DNA from: Undibacter mobilis
Lineage (GTDB): Bacteria > Pseudomonadota > Alphaproteobacteria > Rhizobiales > Xanthobacteraceae
Reading direction: 5' to 3'
Assembly (NCBI RefSeq): GCF_003367195.1
Contig: NZ_QRGO01000001.1
Span: forward strand, 1,536,501-1,600,500
DNA: 64,000 nucleotides
Shown here: one piece after another, positions 25,115-33,235 of the stretch
Layout: every line of letters begins with the position of its first letter
Numbering within the stretch: position 1 is the stretch's first letter
The notes under the pieces: generated by a model
The model's database searches: none
What the model saw: only the letters and a program-made list of their open reading frames with translations
Told to the model about the DNA's origin: nothing
Made by a program: the position numbers and the translations under genes

Positions 25115-26896
25115 ATGGCAGCGCTCGATACGGTCAGCATTGCGATCCTGCTTGGCAGCCTGCTGATCCTGGCGGGTATTCTGTCGAGCCTGCTGGCGAT
25201 GCGCTTCGGCGCGCCCTTGCTGCTCGTGTTCTTGGCCGTCGGCATGCTGGCGGGCGAGGGCGGGCCGGGTGGCCTCCGTTTCGACGACGTCGGTATTGCC
25301 TATACCGTGGGCTCGATCGCGCTGGCGCTGATCCTGTTCGACGGCGGCCTGCGCACCCGCTTCGCCAGTATCCGCAGCGTGCTGGCGCCGTCGATGATGC
25401 TGGCCACCGTCGGGGTGCTGGTGACGGCGTTGCTGACCACGCCGGTCGCCAAGTTCGCCCTCGGCATCGGCTGGATCGAAGCGCTGCTGCTCGGCGCCGT
25501 GGTCGCCTCGACCGACGCGGCGGCCGTTTTCTTCCTGCTCAGCGCCGGCGGCCTGCGACTGCGGCCCCGCGTGCGCGCCACGCTCGAGGTCGAGTCGGGC
25601 ACCAACGATCCCTTTGCCATCTTCCTGGCGCTGCTGCTCGTCGAAGTGCTGTCGGTCGGCGGCCAGAGCTGGTCGCAGGCGATTTTCAGCCTGTTCCGCG
25701 ATGCCGCGCTCGGCATGGCCATCGGTTATGGCGGGGGTCGTATCATCGCCTGGGTGCTCAATCGCGTGACGCTGGCGCAGGGCCTGCACGCGCCCTTCGT
25801 TGCCGTCAGCGCGCTGGTCGTGTTCGGCTTCGGCAACGCCGTCCACGCGTCCGGCTTTCTCGCGGTTTACCTGGCCGGCCTCGTGGTCGGCAACCGTCAG
25901 ATCCGCGCTCACAACTCGGTCGTCGTCTTCCTCGATGCCATCACCTGGTTGATGCAGATCGTGATGTTCGTGCTGCTCGGTCTTCTGGTCTGGCCTGCGC
26001 GGCTTGCCGACAATCTCGTCGGCGCCGTCGTGGTGGCGCTGACCCTGATGCTGGTCGCGCGGCCGGTGGCGGTGTTTCTCTGCCTGTGGCCGTTCAAATT
26101 CCAGTGGCGCGAAAAGCTCTTCATCTCGTGGGTCGGCCTGCGCGGCGCGGTGGCGATCTTCCTGGCCTCGATCCCGCTGCTGGTCAAACTGCCGGGTGCG
26201 ACGATGTATTTCGATGTCGCCTTCGTCGTGGTGCTGTTCTCGCTCCTGATCCAGGGCTGGACCGTGGCGATGTCGGCGCGGCGGCTCGACATGTCATTTT
26301 CGCGCGCGGATCCGGCGCCGCAGCGTGTCGAGCTTGACTTGCCCGGGCAGCTGACGCGCGAGTTGGTGGGCTATCCGGTGTCGCCCAAAAGCCCGTTTCT
26401 CAAGCGCGGGCTGATCCCGAACTGGGCGCGGCCGACTTTGGTCATCCGCGACGAGGAGATCCTGACGCCGCCGGAAGCCGCACCCGTGCGCCAGGGCGAC
26501 TACGTCTATCTGCTGGCGCCGCCGGAAAAAGCGCAGGCCCTCGACCGCTTCTTCATGGAAAGCCCGGCGCCGCGCGTGCCGGCGGCGGAAGCGCTTGGCG
26601 ATTTCGTCGTATCCGGCAGTGCCACGCTTGGCGCGCTCGCTGATATCTACGGGCTGCAGGTCGCGGCCGACCATGCCGAGATCAGCCTCGCCGACTTTTT
26701 CACCGAGCAGCTTGGCCGCCCGGCGAGAGCGGGTGACATCGTCGCGCTCGGCACCATCGCTTTGCTGGCGCAGAAGGTCGAAGGCGGCAAGGTGACGAAT
26801 GTGGGGCTGCGGCTCGACGAGCCGGAGGCGGCCGCCACGGTGAGCGGCGGCGCCAAGGCGCTTTACGGCAAGGTGCGGAAAAAGCTGTTTGGCTGA
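25115..26896 (+). CDS. Potassium/proton antiporter (CvrA/NhaP2, CPA1 family)
   Basis: A 593-residue membrane protein. Residues 1 to about 395 form 12-13 helices with the CPA1 signature GAVVASTDAAAVFFLL and ESGTNDPFAIF. Then come a TrkA-C-like domain (ELVGYPVSPKSP, with VIRDEEILTPPEAAPVRQGD) and a C-terminal CorC/HlyC-like domain (about 490-580). The layout matches NhaP2/CvrA, a K+/H+ antiporter that exports potassium for cell-volume and pH control. It follows the CPA2 gene after about 130 bases, giving a two-antiporter K+ export locus. Confidence 0.88.
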   Translation: MAALDTVSIAILLGSLLILAGILSSLLAMRFGAPLLLVFLAVGMLAGEGGPGGLRFDDVGIAYTVGSIALALILFDGGLRTRFASIRSVLAPSMMLATVGVLVTALLTTPVAKFALGIGWIEALLLGAVVASTDAAAVFFLLSAGGLRLRPRVRATLEVESGTNDPFAIFLALLLVEVLSVGGQSWSQAIFSLFRDAALGMAIGYGGGRIIAWVLNRVTLAQGLHAPFVAVSALVVFGFGNAVHASGFLAVYLAGLVVGNRQIRAHNSVVVFLDAITWLMQIVMFVLLGLLVWPARLADNLVGAVVVALTLMLVARPVAVFLCLWPFKFQWREKLFISWVGLRGAVAIFLASIPLLVKLPGATMYFDVAFVVVLFSLLIQGWTVAMSARRLDMSFSRADPAPQRVELDLPGQLTRELVGYPVSPKSPFLKRGLIPNWARPTLVIRDEEILTPPEAAPVRQGDYVYLLAPPEKAQALDRFFMESPAPRVPAAEALGDFVVSGSATLGALADIYGLQVAADHAEISLADFFTEQLGRPARAGDIVALGTIALLAQKVEGGKVTNVGLRLDEPEAAATVSGGAKALYGKVRKKLFG

Positions 26897-27442
26897 TCAG
26901 CCGTTCAGGCGCGACAGCAGCGGCGTGCGCTGGATCATGTAGGCGCCGCCGAACAGCACTGCGGTCCAGAACAGATCGCCGGCGAGGCTGTTCTGGAAGA
27001 AGGGCAACGCCAGCACGTAGCACTGCGTCAGGCCGGCCAGAGTGTGGCTGTACATGCCGCTGAACGCCCAGACGGCGAAGTTCGACAGCACGAAGAACGC
27101 GACCGAACAGGCCACCATGGTGCCTGCTGTGCCGACAATGCCGCGCCAGTTGCGCGTCGCCATGCCGGCAAATGCAGGCAGGGTGAGTGCGGCGTAGGTG
27201 ATGAGTGAGATGCGCCAGTCGTCGCCCGACAAGGCCAGCCCCGACACCGCCATGGCGGCGAGCGGCACGATCGGCGCCAGTACCGGATTGCGCAGCATCC
27301 GGCCCGCGAACAGCGCGCTCGCCGCGATCGGCATGAAGCCCCAGGCATGCGGCAGGAGCCGCGCCAGCACGTCAAAAGCGACGAGGAAGGCGATCAGCGC
27401 CAGATCGGCGAGCAGGGCGGAGCGGTTGGCGGTCGTGTGCAT
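26897..27442 (-). CDS. DUF6580 family putative membrane transport protein
   Basis: A 181-residue integral membrane protein with about five hydrophobic helices, resembling substrate-binding S components of ECF transporters (for example the segments GFMPIAASALFAGRMLRNPVL and YVLALPFFQNSLAGDLFW). ATG at 27442 is the family-like start; a longer open frame upstream reads out of frame through the neighbouring corrinoid-binding-like gene and is not real. It lies downstream of that gene on the same strand, so the two may act together in cofactor uptake. No ECF ATPase or EcfT is nearby. Function is inferred. Confidence 0.72.
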   Translation of the reverse strand: MHTTANRSALLADLALIAFLVAFDVLARLLPHAWGFMPIAASALFAGRMLRNPVLAPIVPLAAMAVSGLALSGDDWRISLITYAALTLPAFAGMATRNWRGIVGTAGTMVACSVAFFVLSNFAVWAFSGMYSHTLAGLTQCYVLALPFFQNSLAGDLFWTAVLFGGAYMIQRTPLLSRLNG

Positions 27443-27516
27443 CGCAGGTATCCTGATTGTGCTTGGCAAACGTCTTAGCACGGCAGGGCGGGCCAAATCC
27501 ATCGGCCAAAAGCCCG

Positions 27517-28323
27517 TCAATTGGCCTTTTCTGGCCCTTGCGAGGCCCATTCCGCCATGATCGCCGCGAGCGCATCGAGGCCGTCGGTCAGCGCGGCCGG
27601 GCCGGGCTGCAGGATCACGGTCGATTTGACCTCGCGCAGCCAGCCGGTGGCGACGGCCGGCACGTTGTCGAAGCCGGGGCGGGCCACGACCTTCGCCGGT
27701 GCGAACTTCTTGCCGCACCACGAGCCGATGATGATGTCCGGCTTTGCCGCGATCACCGCCTCCGGTGCGACGATGCGATCCTTGGCATTCTTGCGCTTCG
27801 ACAGGTCGGGGAAAATGTCGATGCCGCCCGCGGCCTCGACCAGTTCGGACACCCAGCCGAGTCCGGAGATCATCGGCTCGTCCCATTCCTCGAAATAGAC
27901 GCGTGGACGGCGGGGCAATTTTGCAGATTGCGTCCGCACCTGGTGCAGCCGTGTCTCCAGCCTGCGCGCCAGCGTCTCGGCCTTGGCCGGCTGGCCGGTG
28001 AGCGCACCCAGGGTACGGATCATGTCGAAGATGCCGGCGAGGTCGCGCTGGTTGAAGGCGTGAACCGCGACATTGTTGCGGATCAGTTCGGCGACGATGT
28101 CGGCCTGCAGATCGGAGAATGTCAGGACGAGATCGGGTTCGAGCGCCAGGATCTTCGGCACGTCGGCCGAGATGAAGGCGGCGACGCGGGGCTTTTCCTT
28201 GCGCACCTGCGGCGGACGCACCGCATAGCCGGACACGCCGACAATGCGCGCGTCCTCGCCGAGCAGATAGAGCGTCTCGACGGTTTCTTCGGTGAGGCAA
28301 ACGATGCGGGAGGGTGGGAACAT
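27517..28323 (-). CDS. Cobalamin/iron-type substrate-binding protein lacking a signal peptide
   Basis: A 268-residue protein with the two-lobed fold of periplasmic BtuF/FhuD-type binding proteins (PRVAAFISADVPKILALEPDLVLTFSD and the C-terminal LTDGLDALAAIMAEW). It begins MFPPSRIVCLTEETVETLYLLGED directly at the first beta strand, with no signal peptide or lipobox, so it is predicted cytoplasmic unless the start is mis-set. In this form it is usually called a cobalamin-binding protein. It is transcribed with the DUF6580 gene. Confidence 0.72.
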   Translation of the reverse strand: MFPPSRIVCLTEETVETLYLLGEDARIVGVSGYAVRPPQVRKEKPRVAAFISADVPKILALEPDLVLTFSDLQADIVAELIRNNVAVHAFNQRDLAGIFDMIRTLGALTGQPAKAETLARRLETRLHQVRTQSAKLPRRPRVYFEEWDEPMISGLGWVSELVEAAGGIDIFPDLSKRKNAKDRIVAPEAVIAAKPDIIIGSWCGKKFAPAKVVARPGFDNVPAVATGWLREVKSTVILQPGPAALTDGLDALAAIMAEWASQGPEKAN

Positions 28324-28381
28324 GCCCGTGACTATAGCAGCAATGCTGCCGTCGCTGCTAAGGCGAACGCCAAATCGGCCT

Positions 28382-28473
28382 CATAGTGAGGAGCGCCGCT
28401 TCAGCGGCGCGTCTCGAACTATGGGCCGCCCCATCCTTCGAGACGCGCACTTCGTACGCTCCTCAGGATGAGG
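28382..28473. repeat. Dispersed palindromic repeat (family B) truncating modC
   Basis: Two adjacent hairpins. The first runs from CATAGTGAGGAGC to GTCTCGAACTATG around GCCGCTTCAGCGGC. The second runs from CATCCTTCGAGACGC to CTCCTCAGGATG. Its end overlaps the last codons and the stop codon of modC (28463-28465), so the repeat supplies the final serines and TGA of that gene. It matches the element at 61011-61110 and the half elements at 11930-11974 and 42351-42394. Confidence 0.8.
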
Positions 28474-29149
28474 CGGATCGAAGCAACTCCACGCCGCCAC
28501 TGTTCACCACGCGGCCGCCATCGAGCAGCACGACGCGGCTCGCGAGCAGCTTCACTTCACCCGCGTCGTGGCTGACATAGATCATCGGCAGCTTCGTGTC
28601 GTCGCGCAGGCGGACCAAGTAGGGCAGGATTTCGTTTTTGCGCCCGGCATCGAGCGAAGCCAGTGGCTCGTCGAGCAGCATCAGACGCGGCTTCATCAGC
28701 AGCGCGCGGCCAAGGGCGACGCGCTGACGCTCGCCGCCTGACAGCGCGCCGGGGCGCCGGTCGACGAGTGGCGCGATGTCGAGCAGTTCGGTCACGTGCC
28801 GGTACTGTGCTTCGTCGCGTGGCAGGCCTGTCATCCAGCGGCCGTAATCGAGGTTGCGCGCCACCGACAAATGCGGAAACAGCCGGCCGTCCTGGAACAC
28901 AGTGCCGATGCGGCGGCGGTGCGCCGGCACATGGATGCCGCGCGCGCTGTCGAACACAGTCTCGCCGTCCACGACGATGCGGCCGCGGTCGGGCTTGATC
29001 AGGCCGGCGATCATGCCGACGACTGAGGTCTTGCCCGACCCCGAAGGGCCGAACAGCGCGGTAACGCCGCCGTCGCCCTGGAAGGTGACGCTGAGGGCGA
29101 AGTCGCCGAGTTGCTTGTCGATGTCGACCGAGATCATGTCAGACGCCAT
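28463..29149 (-). CDS. modC: Molybdate ABC transporter ATPase (C-terminally short)
   Basis: A 228-residue ABC ATPase for molybdate import. It has Walker A GPSGSGKT (34-41), the signature LSGGERQRVALG, Walker B LMLLDEP and the switch histidine (YVSHDAGEV). The usual ModC is about 350 residues and ends in a Mop/TOBE-like regulatory domain; here the protein stops right after the ATPase domain, with the last residues SASS and the stop codon encoded by a palindromic repeat. It overlaps modB by about 11 bases. ATP hydrolysis should be intact, but molybdate feedback inhibition may be lost. Confidence 0.88.
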   Translation of the reverse strand: MASDMISVDIDKQLGDFALSVTFQGDGGVTALFGPSGSGKTSVVGMIAGLIKPDRGRIVVDGETVFDSARGIHVPAHRRRIGTVFQDGRLFPHLSVARNLDYGRWMTGLPRDEAQYRHVTELLDIAPLVDRRPGALSGGERQRVALGRALLMKPRLMLLDEPLASLDAGRKNEILPYLVRLRDDTKLPMIYVSHDAGEVKLLASRVVLLDGGRVVNSGGVELLRSASS

Positions 29150-29831
29150 GCACGCGGGCGCCGGCCCTGCGTCCGAACCATTCCGACATGATCAGCGCCA
29201 GCAGCGAGATTGCCACCGCAATGACGACGAGTTTGAGCGCCTGCGCATCGCCGCCGGGCACCTGGGTCAGCGTGTAGATCGCCGCCGAGATGGTCTGCGT
29301 CTCACCCGGGATGTTGGAGACGAAGGTGATGGTGGCGCCGAATTCACCGAGAGCGCGGGCGAAGGCCAGGACAGCACCGGCGATGATGCCGGGCAACGCC
29401 AGCGGCAATGTCACCGTGACGAGGGTCCAGAGCCGGTTGGCGCCGAGAGTCGCGGCGGCGTCTTCCAGTTTGCGGTCGACGGCCTCGATGGACAGGCGGA
29501 TGGCGCCGACCAGCAGCGGAAACGACATCACCGCGCAGGCCAGGGCCGCGCCGGTCCAGCGGAACGAGAACACGATGCCGATGCTCTCCAACCAGGCGCC
29601 GAAAATGCCGCGACGGCCGAAGGCAATAAGCAGCAGATATCCGGTCACGACCGGCGGCAGCACCAGCGGCAGATAGATGACGGCATTGAGCAGCGTCTTG
29701 CCGGGGAAATTCTTGCGCGCCAGGAGCCACGCCATGGCGATGCCGAACGGCAAGGATGCCGCGGTGGCCACCGCCGCGACCCTCATGGAGAGAGCAACGG
29801 CGGTCCATTCTTCGGGAGAGAGAGAGAGCAT
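29139..29831 (-). CDS. modB: Molybdate ABC transporter permease
   Basis: A 230-residue inner-membrane permease with about five or six helices and the EAA loop (RLSIEAVDRKLEDAAATLGANRL) that contacts the ATPase, matching ModB. It follows modA and precedes modC in the order modA-modB-modC on the minus strand, with the modC start inside its end. It forms the membrane channel for molybdate/tungstate import. Confidence 0.92.
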   Translation of the reverse strand: MLSLSPEEWTAVALSMRVAAVATAASLPFGIAMAWLLARKNFPGKTLLNAVIYLPLVLPPVVTGYLLLIAFGRRGIFGAWLESIGIVFSFRWTGAALACAVMSFPLLVGAIRLSIEAVDRKLEDAAATLGANRLWTLVTVTLPLALPGIIAGAVLAFARALGEFGATITFVSNIPGETQTISAAIYTLTQVPGGDAQALKLVVIAVAISLLALIMSEWFGRRAGARVHGV

Positions 29832-29852
29832 CAGGAATTCTTGGCTACCAAG

Positions 29853-30638
29853 TTAACTGGCTTTGGCTGTGGCGAGAACGCTGAAGCCGTATTTCCCGAA
29901 GATCGCCTTGGCTTCATTGCCGCGCAGGAAGCTGAGGTACTTGACGGTATCGGCCTTGGCGTTCGTCGTCGCTGCCACGGGATAAGTTATCGGCGGATAG
30001 GAGCCGTCGGGGAAAGTGGCGACGATTTTGACATTCGGTTCGACCTTGGCGTCGGTCTCGTAGACGATGCCGATCGGCGTTTCGCCGCGGGCGACGAAAG
30101 CGAGCGTGGCCCGCACATTCTCGGCCATCGCGAGCTTCGGCTCGGCCGCGGCCCACGCACCCAGTTTCTCCAGCGCCGCCTTGGCGTAGAGCCCGGCGGG
30201 CACGGCCTTGACGTCGGCGACCGCGATGCGGCCGTCGCCGACGAGCTTGGCGATGTCGAAGCCCTGCTCGATCTTCACATTGCCGATCTTGGAGTCCTTG
30301 CCGGCGATCAGCACCAGTTTATTGCCGAGAAGGTTATAGCGGCTGTCGGCCTTGATCAGCTTCTTCTCGTTGACATAGTCCATCCACTTGAGATCGGCCG
30401 AGATGAACACATCGGCCGGCGCGCCATTTTCCATCTGCTTGGCGAGCGCGGAGGAGGCGGCGTAGCTCGCGGTCACCTTGACCCCGGTCGCCTTGGTGAA
30501 CGCGGCGTTGGCGTCGTCGAGCGCGTTCTTCATGGAGGCGGCGGCGAAGACGGTGAGCGTGTCCTGCGCTTGCGCCGGCGGCGAGGCCGTGGCGGCAAAA
30601 GCGAGAAAGGCCAGGATGGTGGAAAAAGTCTTCAGCAT
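29853..30638 (-). CDS. modA: Periplasmic molybdate-binding protein
   Basis: A 261-residue periplasmic solute-binding protein. A signal peptide (MLKTFSTILAFLAFAATASPPAQA) precedes the mature domain starting DTLTVFAAASMKNALDDANAAF, the characteristic N-terminus of ModA, with the later segment GTETPIGIVYETD-like (RGETPIGIVYETDAKV) that lines the oxyanion site. It is the first gene of the molybdate import operon. The 200 bases ahead, up to the GMC gene, hold its promoter and the divergent promoter; no molybdenum-cofactor riboswitch was recognised there. Confidence 0.92.
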   Translation of the reverse strand: MLKTFSTILAFLAFAATASPPAQAQDTLTVFAAASMKNALDDANAAFTKATGVKVTASYAASSALAKQMENGAPADVFISADLKWMDYVNEKKLIKADSRYNLLGNKLVLIAGKDSKIGNVKIEQGFDIAKLVGDGRIAVADVKAVPAGLYAKAALEKLGAWAAAEPKLAMAENVRATLAFVARGETPIGIVYETDAKVEPNVKIVATFPDGSYPPITYPVAATTNAKADTVKYLSFLRGNEAKAIFGKYGFSVLATAKAS

Positions 30639-30836
30639 GGCGGTACTCCTCGCGCGCGGAATGCGCGCCGGGTGGCGTCAAATCGGTGATAACTGTCGAC
30701 CCGTCGCCGGAACCGCCGTTCCGGTTTTCGCGTGACGGCATGCGCAATGCGCCACGGACAGGCCATACCTAGCAAGTTTATGGCCGCTTGTCACCGGTTC
30801 GGCGCTCACGCACACTTGCCGCGAGAGGGAACGTCA

Positions 30837-32462
30837 ATGGTTACTGTTGTGCCTGTTGAAGGCGACTTCGACTATATCATCGTCGGTGCGGGTTCGGCCG
30901 GCTGCGTGCTTGCCAACCGTCTGTCGGCCGATCCGACCAAGCGCGTGCTGATCCTGGAAGCCGGCGGCAAGGACAACTGGATCTGGTTTCACATTCCGGT
31001 GGGCTATCTTTTTGCCATCGGCAATCCGCGTGCCGACTGGATGTTCAAGACCGAGGCCGAGCCGGGTCTGAACGGCCGCGCGCTCAACTATCCCCGCGGC
31101 AAGGTGATCGGCGGCTGTTCGGCCATCAACGGCATGATCTACATGCTCGGCCAGGCCACTGATTACGACCAGTGGCGCCAGCTCGGGCTGCCTGGCTGGT
31201 CGTGGGACGACGTGCGGCCGTATTTCCGCAAGCATGTCGATCATTTCCTTGTTGGCGAGCAACACGCGCAGGGAGGAGAGTGGAGAGTCGAACAACAGCG
31301 TTTGTCGTGGGAGATATTGGAGGCGTTCCGGCGTGCCGCGATCGAATATGGCATCCCCGAGAGCATCGATTTCAACAGGGGCGATAACGAAGGCATCGGA
31401 TATTTCCATGTCAACCAGCGCAGGGGCCGGCGCTGGTCGGCGGCCCGCGGCTTTTTGAAGCCGGCGCTCAAGCGGCCGAACCTGAAGCTCGAAACCAGCT
31501 GTCAGGCGGAATCGATTTTGTTCGATGGAAAGCGCGCCGGCGGCATTCGCTTCCGGCAGAACGGCGTATTGCGCGATGTGAAGTGTCGCGGCGAAGTCAT
31601 CCTCGCTGCCGGCGCCATCGGTTCGCCGCATCTGCTGATGCTGTCGGGCATCGGCCCGGCGGCCCATCTCGGCGGCCACGGTATCGACGTCCGTCTCGAC
31701 AAGCCCGGCGTTGGGCAAAACCTGCAGGATCATTTGCAGCTGCGCACGATCTATAAGGTCGCTGGCGTCAAGACGCTCAATGCCATCAACGCCACGCTTC
31801 ACGGCAAGCTCGGCATGGGGCTCGATTACGTCTTGCGCCGCCGCGGGCCGATGACCATGGCGCCGTCACAGCTCGGGGCGTTCACCAAATCCGATCCGTC
31901 GCAGGACCGCGCCAACATCCAGTATCACGTGCAGCCTCTGTCGCTGGAGAAGTTCGGCGACGCGCTGCATCCGTTCCCGGCGTTCACCGCCAGCGTTGCC
32001 AATTTAAGGCCGACGTCGCGCGGCGCCGTGACGCTGAAATCGGCCGAGCCTTCGCAGGCGCCGGCGATTGCGCCGCATTACCTGTCGACCGACGAGGACA
32101 GGCGTGTTGCCGCCGATTCGATCCGCGTGACCCGCGCCATCGTTTCGCAGCCGTCGCTGAGGACATATTTGCCGGTCGAATATCTGCCCGGCGAGAGTGT
32201 TCGCAGCGACGACGAGGCGGCGCTGGCGAAGGCGGCGGGCAATATCGGCACCACGATCTTCCACCCGGTCGGCACGGCGAAGATGGGCCGTGACGACGAT
32301 CCGCGCGCCGTGGTGGATGCGCGCCTGCGCGTCATCGGCATTGACGGCCTGCGCGTCATCGATGCTTCGGTCATGCCGTCGATCACCTCGGGCAACACCA
32401 ACTCGCCGACCATGATGATCGCCGAGAAGGGCGCGGCGATGGTGCAGGAGGATGCTCGTTAA
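30837..32462 (+). CDS. GMC family FAD-dependent oxidoreductase (choline dehydrogenase-like)
   Basis: A 541-residue flavoprotein. The N-terminal FAD motif DYIIVGAGSAGCVLANRL (Gly17, 19, 22) is followed by the GMC signature regions GGCSAINGMIYMLGQ and AAGAIGSPHLLMLSGIGP, and the C-terminal catalytic His region (FHPVGTAKMG and NTNSPTMMIAEKGA). Members oxidise primary alcohols such as choline or other alcohols and pass electrons to the respiratory chain. ATG at 30837 is preceded by GAGAGGGA; the earlier start at 30732 would add non-family residues. It ends just before a hairpin terminator. Confidence 0.88.
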   Translation: MVTVVPVEGDFDYIIVGAGSAGCVLANRLSADPTKRVLILEAGGKDNWIWFHIPVGYLFAIGNPRADWMFKTEAEPGLNGRALNYPRGKVIGGCSAINGMIYMLGQATDYDQWRQLGLPGWSWDDVRPYFRKHVDHFLVGEQHAQGGEWRVEQQRLSWEILEAFRRAAIEYGIPESIDFNRGDNEGIGYFHVNQRRGRRWSAARGFLKPALKRPNLKLETSCQAESILFDGKRAGGIRFRQNGVLRDVKCRGEVILAAGAIGSPHLLMLSGIGPAAHLGGHGIDVRLDKPGVGQNLQDHLQLRTIYKVAGVKTLNAINATLHGKLGMGLDYVLRRRGPMTMAPSQLGAFTKSDPSQDRANIQYHVQPLSLEKFGDALHPFPAFTASVANLRPTSRGAVTLKSAEPSQAPAIAPHYLSTDEDRRVAADSIRVTRAIVSQPSLRTYLPVEYLPGESVRSDDEAALAKAAGNIGTTIFHPVGTAKMGRDDDPRAVVDARLRVIGIDGLRVIDASVMPSITSGNTNSPTMMIAEKGAAMVQEDAR

Positions 32463-32468
32463 AAGAAA

Positions 32469-32500
32469 AACGCCCCCTCCCGTTTCCGGAAGGAGGCGTT
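32469..32500 (-). terminator. Rho-independent terminator
   Basis: On the minus strand GAACGCCTCCTTCC pairs through a short loop with the following GGGGGCGTT and is followed by TTTTTCTTTT. This stem plus T-run lies 20 bases beyond the DUF3597 stop codon and terminates that gene; the + strand lacks a T-run, although the GMC gene also ends here. Confidence 0.85.
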
Positions 32501-32521
32501 CTCGAAGCTGCGATCTATCGA

Positions 32522-32875
32522 TCAGTCCTTGATGTCGGCCGGCACCTTGCCGCCATTGGCGGCGAGCTTTTCCATGATCTGCTTGTGCAGCCAGATATTC
32601 ATCTTGGCCGAGTCGTTCATGTCGCCGGTGTATTTCAGTTCTTTGGCCAGTTCCTTGCGCGCCGTGAGGCTCGAATCGAGATCGAGCGCCTTCATCAGGT
32701 CGACGATCGAGGTGCGCCAGGCGAGCTTTTCGCCCTTGGACGCGGCCGCCTTGTCGACGACGGCGGCGACATCAACCGGCTCCATCGGAGCCGGCGCCGG
32801 CGTTGACGGCGAAGCTTGCGCCTGCGCCGAGCCGGTGCCGAAAATAGCACCCATAATTTTACCGAAGATACTCAT
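32522..32875 (-). CDS. DUF3597 family protein
   Basis: A 117-residue protein. It starts MSIFGKIMGAIFG, followed by a Pro/Ala-rich stretch to about residue 31, and then the conserved domain from about 34 (PVDVAAVVDKAAASKGEKLAWRTSIVDLMKALDLDSSL) that defines DUF3597. The family is found in many alphaproteobacteria and is sometimes linked to osmotic and general stress genes, but its activity is unknown. It is the last in a run of three small minus-strand genes with GlsB/YeaQ and YidB relatives and is closed by a strong terminator. Confidence 0.82.
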   Translation of the reverse strand: MSIFGKIMGAIFGTGSAQAQASPSTPAPAPMEPVDVAAVVDKAAASKGEKLAWRTSIVDLMKALDLDSSLTARKELAKELKYTGDMNDSAKMNIWLHKQIMEKLAANGGKVPADIKD

Positions 32876-32926
32876 GGTGTTCCCCTTCAGGGTTGGTGGT
32901 CGTCGAACGTTGGTAAGAACGAAAGT

Positions 32927-33208
32927 TCAGAGCGGCCGGTTGCCGGGATCGGAAATCACGTGCGACGCGACCAGCCTGTTCCAGATGAACAGCACGAGGA
33001 TGGCGCCGACCGTTGCGCCGATAAAGCCCGCGCCTTGATCAGGACGATACCAGCCGACTGCCTGTCCGATCCAGGTCGCCGCGAATGCGCCGGCAATGCC
33101 GAGCACCGTCGTGAGCAAGAAGCCCCGGGGATCGTTCGGTCCCGGCGAAATCCAGCGCGCGATCATGCCCGCGACGAAGCCGATGAGGATGATCCAGACG
33201 ATGCCCAT
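32927..33208 (-). CDS. GlsB/YeaQ/YmgE family stress-response membrane protein
   Basis: A 93-residue small inner-membrane protein with three hydrophobic segments. The signature GFVAGMIARWISPGPNDPRGF and ILGIAGAFAATWIGQ and the C-terminal GATVGAILVLFIWNRL are typical of GlsB/YeaQ/YmgE proteins, induced by stress in many bacteria and of unknown biochemistry. It sits between two other small proteins on the same strand; all three could be controlled by the general stress response, although no promoter of the EcfG type was identified by eye. Confidence 0.85.
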   Translation of the reverse strand: MGIVWIILIGFVAGMIARWISPGPNDPRGFLLTTVLGIAGAFAATWIGQAVGWYRPDQGAGFIGATVGAILVLFIWNRLVASHVISDPGNRPL

Positions 33209-33235
33209 GATGTAATACCCCTTAGCGCGCGTCGG

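Noticed and set aside
26897..28300. 467-residue minus-strand frame covering both the DUF6580 and the corrinoid-binding-like genes
   Set aside because: Only its last 181 residues are family-like; the upstream part is an out-of-frame reading of the neighbouring gene.
28324..28462. Cobalamin riboswitch ahead of the BtuF-like gene
   Set aside because: The 140 bases are mostly a family B repeat; no B12-box pattern was seen.
28854..30689. 611-residue plus-strand frame across modCBA
   Set aside because: Antisense to three recognised modCBA genes.
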